Below the pieces are notes generated by a model. It was given only the letters and a program-made list of their open reading frames with translations. It had not been told where the DNA came from and made no database searches. A stretch of DNA of 5,336 nt from Streptosporangiaceae bacterium (GTDB lineage Bacteria; Actinomycetota; Actinomycetes; Streptosporangiales; Streptosporangiaceae): contig JASHOI010000547.1 of the NCBI GenBank assembly GCA_030041195.1, positions 1 to 5,336 of the forward strand, in the 5' to 3' direction. The first letter of the stretch is position 1. Each line of letters opens with the position of its first letter. Of this stretch, positions 1-5,336 are shown piece by piece. Position numbers and translations under genes: made by a program.

Positions 1-264
1 GCGGCCAAGACCGGCACCTCCCAGGAGGCCGCGCCGGGGCAGAGCTGCCTGTGCGAGTACGGTTCGAGTTACATCGGCATCGTCCCCGCCGACAACCCGC
101 AGCTCGTGGTCGCGGTGAACGTCCAGGATCCCACGAAAGGCGGCTACTACGGTGATGAGATCGCGGGCCCCGTCTTCTACCACGTGGCAAAGTTCGCGCT
201 GCAGACGCTGCGGATACCGCCGGACTATGCCAAGCGTCCATACGTCCGGCTCACGAGGCCGTGA
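1..264 (+). CDS. ftsI: Class B penicillin-binding protein FtsI/PbpB, C-terminal end (5' truncated by window)
   Basis: The frame is open from base 1 to a TGA at 262-264 and gives the last 87 residues of a peptidoglycan D,D-transpeptidase of the FtsI/PBP3 type, the septal cross-linking enzyme, which acts outside the membrane. Seen: a KTGTS box at visible residues 3-7, the third active-site motif of penicillin-binding transpeptidases. It is followed by GSSYIGIVPADNP (residues 21-33) and LVVAVNVQDP, the strand pattern that follows the KTG box in this family, then GPVFYHVAKFALQTLRIPPDY, the usual closing helix. The protein ends soon after this IPP segment, so there are no C-terminal PASTA domains. 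The SxxK and SxN motifs lie upstream of the window. Two cysteines form a CxC at residues 16 and 18. Position directly before murE is the usual place of ftsI in dcw clusters, which supports ftsI over another class B PBP; the symbol pbpB is used in mycobacteria. Confidence 0.93.
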   Translation, partial: AAKTGTSQEAAPGQSCLCEYGSSYIGIVPADNPQLVVAVNVQDPTKGGYYGDEIAGPVFYHVAKFALQTLRIPPDYAKRPYVRLTRP

Positions 265-265
265 A

Positions 266-280
266 CAGAGGTAATCTCTG
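266..280 (+). promoter_or_regulatory. Ribosome binding site of murE inside a small perfect inverted repeat
   Basis: The 19-base gap between ftsI and murE holds AGAGG at 267-271, the only plausible Shine-Dalgarno sequence for the GTG at 284, with a rather long 12-base spacer. It lies in CAGAG (266-270), loop GTAAT, CTCTG (276-280), a perfect 5-bp stem that would pair most of the AGAGG. The repeat is seen directly. A role in limiting murE initiation unless ribosomes arrive from ftsI is inference, and a 5-bp stem can occur by chance. Confidence 0.4.
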
Positions 281-283
281 CCC

Positions 284-1897
284 GTGCCAGCCGACCTACG
301 CCCACGTTTTGTCCCGTTGCGACCGCTTGCGGAACTGGCGGTGCGGCTCGGGGCGAGGACCGCGGGCCGGGACGCCCCAGGCCCGCTGACCAGGGTGGGC
401 ACCCCCCGCGGGGTGTCCGGGATCACGCACGATTCCCGCCGCGTGCACCCCGGTGACCTGTACGCGGCGCTGCCCGGCAGCCAGCACCACGGCGCCAGGT
501 TCTGCGCGCAGGCCGCCGCGGCGGGCGCCGCGGCGATCCTCACCGACCCCGCGGGCAAGGAACTGGCGATCCGGTCCGGCCTGCCGGTGTTCGTGGTCGG
601 CGACCCGCGGTCGCGGCTGGGCGAGATCGCGTCCTGGATCTACGGAAACCCCTCCGGAAAGCTGACGCTGCTCGGGGTGACCGGCACCAGCGGCAAGACC
701 ACCACCACCTACCTGCTCGAGGCCGGGCTGCGGGCGGCCGGGCACCTCAGCGGGCTGATCGGCGGCGTGCAGACCAGGATCGGCGACGTCACCGCCGACA
801 GCAGCCTGACCACCCCCGAGGCCACCGACCTGCAGGCGCTGCTGGCCGCCATGGTCGAGCAGGGCGTGACCGCGGCGGCGATGGAGGTGTCCAGCCACGC
901 CCTCGCGCTCGGCCGCGTCGCCGGGACAGCCTACGACGTGGCCGTGTTCACCAACCTTTCCCAGGACCACCTGGACTTCCACGAGACCATCGACGCCTAC
1001 TTCGCCGCCAAGGCCGCGCTGTTCACCCCGCGCTACGCCAGGGCCGCGGTGGTCAACCTCGACGACTCCCACGGCCGGATCCTCGCCGCCGACGCGCAGA
1101 TCCCGGTCACCACGTACTCTGTGGCCGGCGACCCGGCCGCGGACTGGCGCGCGGCCGACGTGCGCGGCGGGACCGACGGGAGCACGTTCCGGGTCGTCGG
1201 CCCCGGCGGGGTGGAGGCCGACGCGTCGGTGGCCCTGCCCGGCCCGTTCAACGTCGCCAACGCGCTCGCCGCGATCGTGACGCTGGTGGAGGCGGGCGTT
1301 GGGATCGCCACCGCGGTGGCCGGGGTGGCCGCCTGCCCCGGCGTGCCCGGCCGGCTCGAGCGGGTCGAGGCGGGCCAGGACTTCACCGTGCTCGTCGACT
1401 ACTCGCACAAGCCGGGCGCGGTTCGGGCCGTGCTCGACGCGCTGCGGCCGGTCACCCTGGGCAACCTCTCGATCGTCCTTGGCTGCGGCGGCGACCGGGA
1501 CCGCGCCAAGCGCCCGCTGATGGGCGAGGCCGCGGCCGAACTCGCGGACCTGGCGATTCTCACCAACGACAACCCGCGCTCTGAGGACCCGCTCGAGATC
1601 CTCGCCGAGATGCTCGCGGGTGCGCTCACCGTTCCCGCCGCCATCCGCGCTCACGTGATCATCGAGCCCGACCGCGCCGCCGCCATCGACCTCGCGATCA
1701 CAAGGGCGAGCAAAGGGGACGTGGTGCTCGTCGCGGGCAAGGGACACGAGCGCGGCCAGTACGCTGGCACCACAGTCATACCCTTCGACGACCGCGAGGT
1801 GGCAACGGAAGCTCTCGCTCGCCGCCTCGCCGCTGGGGCCTCGCAAACAGCACCCGGCAGGCCCCGTTCGCCAGAGCCCGACATGGGGGACCTGTGA
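284..1897 (+). CDS. murE: UDP-N-acetylmuramoyl-L-alanyl-D-glutamate--2,6-diaminopimelate ligase (MurE)
   Basis: Cytoplasmic Mur ligase, 537 aa, that adds meso-diaminopimelate to UDP-MurNAc-L-Ala-D-Glu with ATP hydrolysis (EC 6.3.2.13). Seen in order: an N-terminal UDP-binding domain with THDSRRVHPGDLYAALPG (48-65); the P-loop TGTSGKTTTTY (133-143); LTTPEATDLQ (175-184); EVSSHAL (201-207); NLSQDHLDFH (224-233); the expected carbamylated lysine K243 in AAKAALF; FNVANALAA (322-330); GRLERVE (356-362); VDYSHKPGAV (371-380); GCGGDRDRAKRP (400-411); TNDNPRSEDP (427-436); and GKGHE (485-489). DNPR is the signature for meso-DAP rather than L-Lys. The GTG at 284 is chosen because a TAA at 272-274 closes the frame upstream and no ATG or GTG lies between. 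The last 20 or so residues are a Pro/Ala/Ser-rich tail with no family motif. The 3' end overlaps murF by four bases. Family and substrate are secure. Confidence 0.97.
   Translation: MPADLRPRFVPLRPLAELAVRLGARTAGRDAPGPLTRVGTPRGVSGITHDSRRVHPGDLYAALPGSQHHGARFCAQAAAAGAAAILTDPAGKELAIRSGLPVFVVGDPRSRLGEIASWIYGNPSGKLTLLGVTGTSGKTTTTYLLEAGLRAAGHLSGLIGGVQTRIGDVTADSSLTTPEATDLQALLAAMVEQGVTAAAMEVSSHALALGRVAGTAYDVAVFTNLSQDHLDFHETIDAYFAAKAALFTPRYARAAVVNLDDSHGRILAADAQIPVTTYSVAGDPAADWRAADVRGGTDGSTFRVVGPGGVEADASVALPGPFNVANALAAIVTLVEAGVGIATAVAGVAACPGVPGRLERVEAGQDFTVLVDYSHKPGAVRAVLDALRPVTLGNLSIVLGCGGDRDRAKRPLMGEAAAELADLAILTNDNPRSEDPLEILAEMLAGALTVPAAIRAHVIIEPDRAAAIDLAITRASKGDVVLVAGKGHERGQYAGTTVIPFDDREVATEALARRLAAGASQTAPGRPRSPEPDMGDL
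1885..1897 (+). promoter_or_regulatory. murE/murF junction: G-rich ribosome binding site and GTGA start-stop overlap
   Basis: GGGGGA at 1885-1890 lies three bases before the GTG at 1894-1896, and that GTG shares bases with the murE TGA at 1895-1897. The overlap implies termination-reinitiation coupling, so that MurE and MurF are made in similar amounts. The spacer is shorter than usual, which would fit dependence on ribosomes arriving from murE; that part is inference. Confidence 0.55.
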
Positions 1898-3282
1898 TCC
1901 CGCTGTCCGTAGCCCAGGTATCCGAGATCGTCGGCGCCACCGCCGACCGGGTCGCCGACCAGGGCGCGATCGTGACCGGACCGGTGGTGATCGACTCCCG
2001 GCAGGCCCGGCCGGGCAGCCTGTTCGCCGCGCTGCCGGGCACCCGGGCCGACGGGCACGACTTCGCCGCTGACGCGGTCGCGGCCGGTGCCACGGCGGTG
2101 CTCGCGACCAGGCCGGCCGGCGTGCCCGCGCTGATCGTCCCGGACGTGCTCACCGCGCTCGCCGCGCTGGCCCGCGCGGTGGTCGACCGGCTGCCCGGCC
2201 TGACGATCGCCGCGATCACCGGCTCGGCGGGCAAGACCACCACGAAGGACCTCGCCGCCCAGCTCATCGAGTCGCTCGGCCCGACGGTGTCGCCGCGGAA
2301 CTCCTACAACAACGAGCAAGGTCATCCGCTGACCGTGCTGCGGGTGACCGGCGAGACCAGGTACCTGGTGGCCGAGATGTCCGCGCGCGGCCCGGGGCAC
2401 ATCGCCGCGCTGTGCCGGATCTCCCCGCCGCGCCTTGGTGCGGTGCTGTGCGTCGGGCACGCGCACGCCGGCGTGTTCGGCAGCATCGACGACGTCGCGC
2501 GGGCCAAGGCCGAGCTGCCTGCGGCGCTGCCCGCCGACGGCGTGGCCGTGCTCAGCGCCGACGACCCGCGAGTGCTGGCCATGGCCGGGATCACAGAAGC
2601 GCGCGTGGTGACGTTCGGCCGGGCCCCCGGCGCCGACTATCGCGCGGTTGGCGTCGCGGTCGACGAGGCGGGCAGGCCCGGCTTCACCCTGGCCACCGGC
2701 GCCGGGTCGGCGCCGGTGCAGCTGCGGCTGCACGGCGAGCACAACGTCGCCAACGCGCTGGCCGCCGCCGCGCTGGCCAGCCAGCTCGGCATGGGCGTCG
2801 CCGAGATCGCTGCCGGGCTGTCGGCGGCGACCGCCCGGAGCAGGTGGCGGATGGAGGTGACCAGGCGCCCGGACGGGGTGACGGTCGTCAACGACGCGTA
2901 CAACGCCAACCCGGAGGCGGTCAGCGCGGCGCTGTCGGCGCTGGCCGCGATGGCCCGCGGCGGGCGCGCGTTCGCGGTGCTCGGCCACATGACCGAGCTC
3001 GGCGCCCAGGCGGAGGAGCTGCACGAGGAGGCGGGCCGCCAGGCCGCGCGGGCCGGCCTGGCCGGTCTGATCGTGGTCGGTGAGGCGGCCGCGCCGATGC
3101 TGACCGGGGCGAAGTCCGAGCCGTCCTGGCGGGGCGAGCTGCTGCAGGTGCCCGACGCGGAGGCGGCGGTCGCCGCCGTCGGCCGGCTGGTCAGGCCCGG
3201 CGACGTGGTGCTGGTCAAGGCGTCGCGTGCCGCAAACCTGCAGCGCGTGGCGCTCGCGCTGACCGGGGAGCAGCCGCTGTGA
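1894..3282 (+). CDS. murF: UDP-N-acetylmuramoyl-tripeptide--D-alanyl-D-alanine ligase (MurF)
   Basis: Cytoplasmic Mur ligase, 462 aa, that joins D-Ala-D-Ala to UDP-MurNAc-tripeptide with ATP (EC 6.3.2.10), giving the pentapeptide used by MraY. Seen: N-terminal domain with VIDSRQARPGSLFAALPG (32-49); P-loop TGSAGKTTTKD (109-119); SYNNEQGHPLTVL (137-149); EMSARGPGHI (161-170); VGHAHAGVFGS (187-197); AKAELP (204-209); HNVANALAA (283-291); SRWRMEV (316-322); VVNDAYNANPEAV (331-343); LGHMTELG (363-370); GDVVLVKASRAANLQRV (436-452). Length is normal for the family. The NNExGHP and DAYNANP motifs separate MurF from MurE, MurC and MurD. The GTG at 1894 gives the usual MIPLS start and overlaps the murE stop. 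Several motif positions are unlike the common consensus, including Cys186 where Asn is usual, Trp318 where His or Gly is usual, and EAV after NANP where DSM is usual. The catalytic framework is otherwise intact, so I read it as functional. Confidence 0.96.
   Translation: MIPLSVAQVSEIVGATADRVADQGAIVTGPVVIDSRQARPGSLFAALPGTRADGHDFAADAVAAGATAVLATRPAGVPALIVPDVLTALAALARAVVDRLPGLTIAAITGSAGKTTTKDLAAQLIESLGPTVSPRNSYNNEQGHPLTVLRVTGETRYLVAEMSARGPGHIAALCRISPPRLGAVLCVGHAHAGVFGSIDDVARAKAELPAALPADGVAVLSADDPRVLAMAGITEARVVTFGRAPGADYRAVGVAVDEAGRPGFTLATGAGSAPVQLRLHGEHNVANALAAAALASQLGMGVAEIAAGLSAATARSRWRMEVTRRPDGVTVVNDAYNANPEAVSAALSALAAMARGGRAFAVLGHMTELGAQAEELHEEAGRQAARAGLAGLIVVGEAAAPMLTGAKSEPSWRGELLQVPDAEAAVAAVGRLVRPGDVVLVKASRAANLQRVALALTGEQPL
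3265..3282 (+). promoter_or_regulatory. murF/mraY junction: ribosome binding site and GTGA start-stop overlap
   Basis: GGGGAG at 3265-3270 lies eight bases before the GTG at 3279-3281, a good Shine-Dalgarno position, and the GTG overlaps the murF TGA at 3280-3282. This fixes the mraY start and indicates translational coupling of the soluble ligase to the membrane transferase. Confidence 0.7.
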
Positions 3283-4334
3283 AGACGATCCTCGTCGCTG
3301 GCGGCGTCGCCATGGTGCTGGCGCTGTTCGGCACGCCGCTCGCGATCAAGATCTTCACCAGACGCGGCTACGGCCAGCAGATCAGGGAGGACGGCCCGAG
3401 CGGGCACCAGACCAAGCGCGGCACGCCGACGATGGGCGGCGCGGTGATCGTGGTCGCATCGCTGATCGGCTACGTCAGCGGGCACAAGCTGACCAAGGAC
3501 CCGATGACGTGGTCGGGGCTGCTCGTGCTGTCGCTGATGACCGGCCTCGGCGCCGTGGGTTTCGCGGACGACTTCATCAAGATCTACAAGCAGCGCAGCC
3601 TGGGCCTGCGCGCCGGCGCCAAGCTGGCCGGCCAGGCGGTGGTCGGCGCCATCTTCGCCGTCGAGGTGCTGCACCACCCGGACGCGCTCGATATCACCCC
3701 CGCGGACGCGCACATCTCGTTCATCGCAGACTTCGGGCCGGCGATCGGCGTGCTGCCGTTCGTGTTGTGGATCGTCCTGCTGATCGCCGGGTGGTCGAAC
3801 GCGGTCAACCTGACCGACGGCCTCGACGGGCTGGCCACCGGGGCGACGATGCTGGTGCTCGCCGCCTACGTGATCATCGGGATCTGGCAGGAGCGCAACG
3901 ACTGCACGCTCAACCTGTTCCCGCAGTGCTATCCGATCCGCGATCCGCTGGACCTGGCGGTGGTGGCGGCATCGGTGTCCGGGGCCTGCTTCGGCTTCCT
4001 GTGGTGGAACGCCCCTCCGGCCAGGATCTTCATGGGCGACACCGGCTCGCTCGCGCTCGGCGGCGTGCTCGCCGGGCTCGCCGTGTGCACCAAGACCCAG
4101 CTGCTGCTGGTGATCCTCGGCGGCCTGTTCGTGATCATCACCATGTCGGTGATCATCCAGGTGGGGTCGTACAAGATGACCGGGCGGCGGGTGTTCAAGA
4201 TAGCGCCGCTGCAGCACCACTTCGAGATGCTGGGCTGGGCCGAGACCACGATCGTGGTCCGGTTCTGGCTGGTCGCAGGCGTGTTCATCGCGCTCGGCCT
4301 CGGCATCTTCTACGTCGCCTGGCTGCCGGGGTAG
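3279..4334 (+). CDS. mraY: Phospho-N-acetylmuramoyl-pentapeptide-transferase (MraY)
   Basis: Integral membrane enzyme, 351 aa, that transfers phospho-MurNAc-pentapeptide from UDP to undecaprenyl phosphate, making lipid I on the inner face of the membrane (EC 2.7.8.13). About ten hydrophobic segments can be read near residues 4-25, 52-68, 77-96, 113-131, 154-172, 183-203, 224-243, 256-271, 273-296 and 323-348. Family motifs lie in the expected cytoplasmic loops: TKRGTPTMGG (45-54); FADDFIK (95-101) with the DD pair of the active site; NAVNLTDGLDGLA (174-186); NAPPARIFMGDTGSLALGG (244-262); and PLQHHFE (310-316). The last usually reads HHHFE, and here the first His is Gln312. The 6-7 loop, predicted to face outside, has Cys209 and Cys217 before RDPLDLA, matching what I recall of mycobacterial MraY. 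The GTG at 3279 gives the usual MKTILVA start, follows a good GGGGAG and overlaps murF by four bases. Confidence 0.97.
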   Translation: MKTILVAGGVAMVLALFGTPLAIKIFTRRGYGQQIREDGPSGHQTKRGTPTMGGAVIVVASLIGYVSGHKLTKDPMTWSGLLVLSLMTGLGAVGFADDFIKIYKQRSLGLRAGAKLAGQAVVGAIFAVEVLHHPDALDITPADAHISFIADFGPAIGVLPFVLWIVLLIAGWSNAVNLTDGLDGLATGATMLVLAAYVIIGIWQERNDCTLNLFPQCYPIRDPLDLAVVAASVSGACFGFLWWNAPPARIFMGDTGSLALGGVLAGLAVCTKTQLLLVILGGLFVIITMSVIIQVGSYKMTGRRVFKIAPLQHHFEMLGWAETTIVVRFWLVAGVFIALGLGIFYVAWLPG

Positions 4335-4340
4335 CCCCGG
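4326..4340 (+). promoter_or_regulatory. Perfect inverted repeat with the mraY stop codon as its loop
   Basis: CCGGGG (4326-4331), TAG (4332-4334), CCCCGG (4335-4340): a perfect 6-bp all-GC stem closed by the three bases of the mraY stop codon, with two possible G-U pairs below it (4325/4341 and 4324/4342). No T-tract follows and murD continues directly, so it is not a Rho-independent terminator. It would bury the GGGG at 4328-4331 and part of a GTG at 4340, which argues for a murD start further downstream or for control of reinitiation. The repeat is seen; a function is inference. Confidence 0.4.
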
Positions 4341-4347
4341 TGCGCGC

Positions 4348-4362
4348 GGGGGACGCGGTGGA
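4348..4362 (+). promoter_or_regulatory. Ribosome binding site region of murD
   Basis: Two G-rich elements precede the candidate murD starts: GGGGGA at 4348-4353 (four bases before GTG 4358, thirteen before ATG 4367) and GGTGGA at 4357-4362 (four bases before ATG 4367). Neither is decisive on its own. Confidence 0.4.
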
Positions 4363-4366
4363 CTCG

Positions 4367-5336
4367 ATGCTGGCTGGACTTGCCGACAGCCTGGCCGGGC
4401 TGCGGGTGTGCGTGAACGGGCTCGGCGTGTCGGGCCCGCCGGTCGCCAGGCTGCTGGCCGGCCGCGGTGCCGAGGTGACGGCCGTCGACGGCCGCGACGA
4501 CGACGCCAACCGCGAGATCGCCGGCGAGCTGGCCGGCCTCGGCGTGACCGTGCAGATGGATCCGGTACCGCAGCTTCCTGCCGGGACCGATCTCGTGATC
4601 ACCACGCCCGGGTGGCGGCCGAGCACGCCGCTGCTCACCGACGCGGCGGCCGCCGGCGTCCCGGTGATCGGCGATGTCGAGCTGGCCTGGCGGCTGCGCC
4701 CGGCGCTGGCGGGCGGCGGCAGGCAGGACTGGCTGGCGGTCACCGGAACCAACGGCAAGACCACCACGGTGCTGATGCTCGCCGCGATGCTGACCGCCGC
4801 CGGGCTCCGCGCGATCGCCGCGGGCAACGTCGGCCTTTCGGTCGTGGAAGCGGTCACGGACCCCGAGCCGTACCCGGTGCTCGGGGTCGAGCTGTCCAGC
4901 TTCCAGCTGCACTGGAGCTGCTCGGTGCGGCCGTTCGCCGCCGTGGTGCTGAACGTCGCGGCGCACCATCTCGACTGGCACGGCGACATCGACTCCTACG
5001 CGGCGGCGAAGGGGCGTATCTACGCGCCGGGAACGGTGGCCGTCTGCAACGCCGACGACCCGCGCTCGGCGGGACTGGCCGCCGCCGCGCCGGACACCGC
5101 ACGGGTCGTGGCGTTCCGGCTTGAAGAGCCAGGGCCCGGCGAGCTCGGCGTGGCCGGCGACGTGCTGCTGGACCGCGCGTTCGGCGGCCAGGGCGGGGTC
5201 GTGCTGGCCGACGTCGACGACGTCCGGCCGCAGGGGCCGCACAACGTGGCCGACGCGCTGGCCGCGGCGGCACTGGCCCGGGCCTACGGCGTGCCGCCTG
5301 CCGCGATCAGGGCCGGGCTCGCCGCGTTCCGGCCCG
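4367..5336 (+). CDS. murD: UDP-N-acetylmuramoyl-L-alanine--D-glutamate ligase (MurD), 3' truncated by window
   Basis: Cytoplasmic Mur ligase that adds D-Glu to UDP-MurNAc-L-Ala with ATP (EC 6.3.2.9). 323 complete codons are present of roughly 450-490 expected; the frame has no stop and leaves the window just after FRP, so the C-terminal domain is missing. Seen, numbering from ATG 4367: Rossmann-like VCVNGLGVSG (14-23); TTPGWRPSTPLL; GDVELAWRL; P-loop TGTNGKTTT (126-134); GNVG; VELSSFQLHW (174-183), diagnostic for MurD; LNVAAHHLDWHG (195-206); the expected carbamylated lysine K215 in AAAKGRIYA; and PHNVADALAAAALARAYGV. Two motif residues differ from consensus: His200 for the usual Asp in DHLD, and Asp296 for the second Asn of HNxxN. 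The start is uncertain. ATG 4367 gives the usual short lead before the first strand and resembles the mycobacterial MLDPL start I recall; in-frame GTGs at 4358 and 4340 are alternatives adding 3 or 9 residues. Confidence 0.94.
   Translation, partial: MLAGLADSLAGLRVCVNGLGVSGPPVARLLAGRGAEVTAVDGRDDDANREIAGELAGLGVTVQMDPVPQLPAGTDLVITTPGWRPSTPLLTDAAAAGVPVIGDVELAWRLRPALAGGGRQDWLAVTGTNGKTTTVLMLAAMLTAAGLRAIAAGNVGLSVVEAVTDPEPYPVLGVELSSFQLHWSCSVRPFAAVVLNVAAHHLDWHGDIDSYAAAKGRIYAPGTVAVCNADDPRSAGLAAAAPDTARVVAFRLEEPGPGELGVAGDVLLDRAFGGQGGVVLADVDDVRPQGPHNVADALAAAALARAYGVPPAAIRAGLAAFRP

Noticed and set aside
265..283. Possible promoter in the ftsI-murE gap
   Set aside because: The gap is 19 bases and no -35/-10 pair can be read; the genes look co-transcribed.
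296..1846. Long open frame on the minus strand across murE
   Set aside because: It is the antisense shadow of a high-GC gene. Its translation is rich in Arg, Gly, His and Val with no recognisable domain, and the + strand frame carries a complete set of MurE motifs.
1250..2759. A 17-base exact repeat (1250-1266 and 2743-2759) shared by murE and murF
   Set aside because: It encodes the NVANAL part of the Mur ligase motif in both paralogues; shared motif plus shared codon preference explains it.
3868..4158. Repeated GTGATCATC units in mraY
   Set aside because: They encode Val-Ile-Ile in membrane segments with the preferred codons and have no regular spacing.
1651..4220. Long minus-strand open frames across murF and mraY
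   Set aside because: Same cause: few stops arise in GC-rich antisense frames. Translations are low-complexity and the sense frames are clearly MurF and MraY.
4326..4340. Rho-independent terminator after mraY
   Set aside because: The stem is short, the loop is three bases, there is no T-tract, and murD begins immediately downstream.
4408..5124. Plus-strand open frame in a second frame inside murD
   Set aside because: The product is almost entirely Arg, Gly and Ala with no motif, whereas the neighbouring frame encodes MurD with its P-loop and VELSSFQL.
1..5336. A hidden defence, mobile or otherwise undescribed system
   Set aside because: Almost every base belongs to four well-known cell wall genes and the end of a fifth; no repeats, integrase, RNA gene or unexplained open region is present.

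Overview
The window is a piece of an actinobacterial division and cell wall (dcw) cluster. All genes lie on the + strand, in the order ftsI/pbpB (3' end), murE, murF, mraY, murD (5' part). The organism is very probably a high-GC actinomycete that makes meso-diaminopimelate peptidoglycan. The evidence is the very high GC with C or G at most third codon positions, GTG starts for murE, murF and mraY, the DAP-type DNPR motif in MurE, and actinobacterial sequence features in MraY and MurD. The look is of Pseudonocardiaceae or a related family, but the sequence alone does not fix the genus.

Layout: 1-264 encodes the last 87 residues of a class B penicillin-binding protein, beginning just before its KTG box. 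After 19 bases, murE runs 284-1897. murE/murF and murF/mraY each overlap by four bases (GTGA, the start codon of one gene sharing bases with the stop of the other). mraY ends at 4334. murD starts within about 35 bases of it and runs off the right edge at about two thirds of its normal length. No stretch longer than about 35 bases is non-coding, and I see no RNA gene, mobile element, CRISPR array, promoter or Rho-independent terminator.

The proteins catalyse consecutive or linked steps of lipid I synthesis. MurD adds D-Glu to UDP-MurNAc-L-Ala, MurE adds meso-DAP, MurF adds D-Ala-D-Ala, and MraY transfers phospho-MurNAc-pentapeptide to undecaprenyl phosphate. The upstream transpeptidase works on the finished polymer at the septum. 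The tight spacing suggests one transcript with coupled translation; ftsW, murG, murC and ftsQ/ftsZ would be expected to the right.

I found no undescribed system. The points worth a second look are small: perfect mini-hairpins at the two junctions that lack overlapping start/stop codons (one with the mraY stop codon as its loop), unusual residues in MurF and MurD family motifs, a cysteine pair in an external loop of MraY, and a patch of unlike codon usage at the 3' end of murE.
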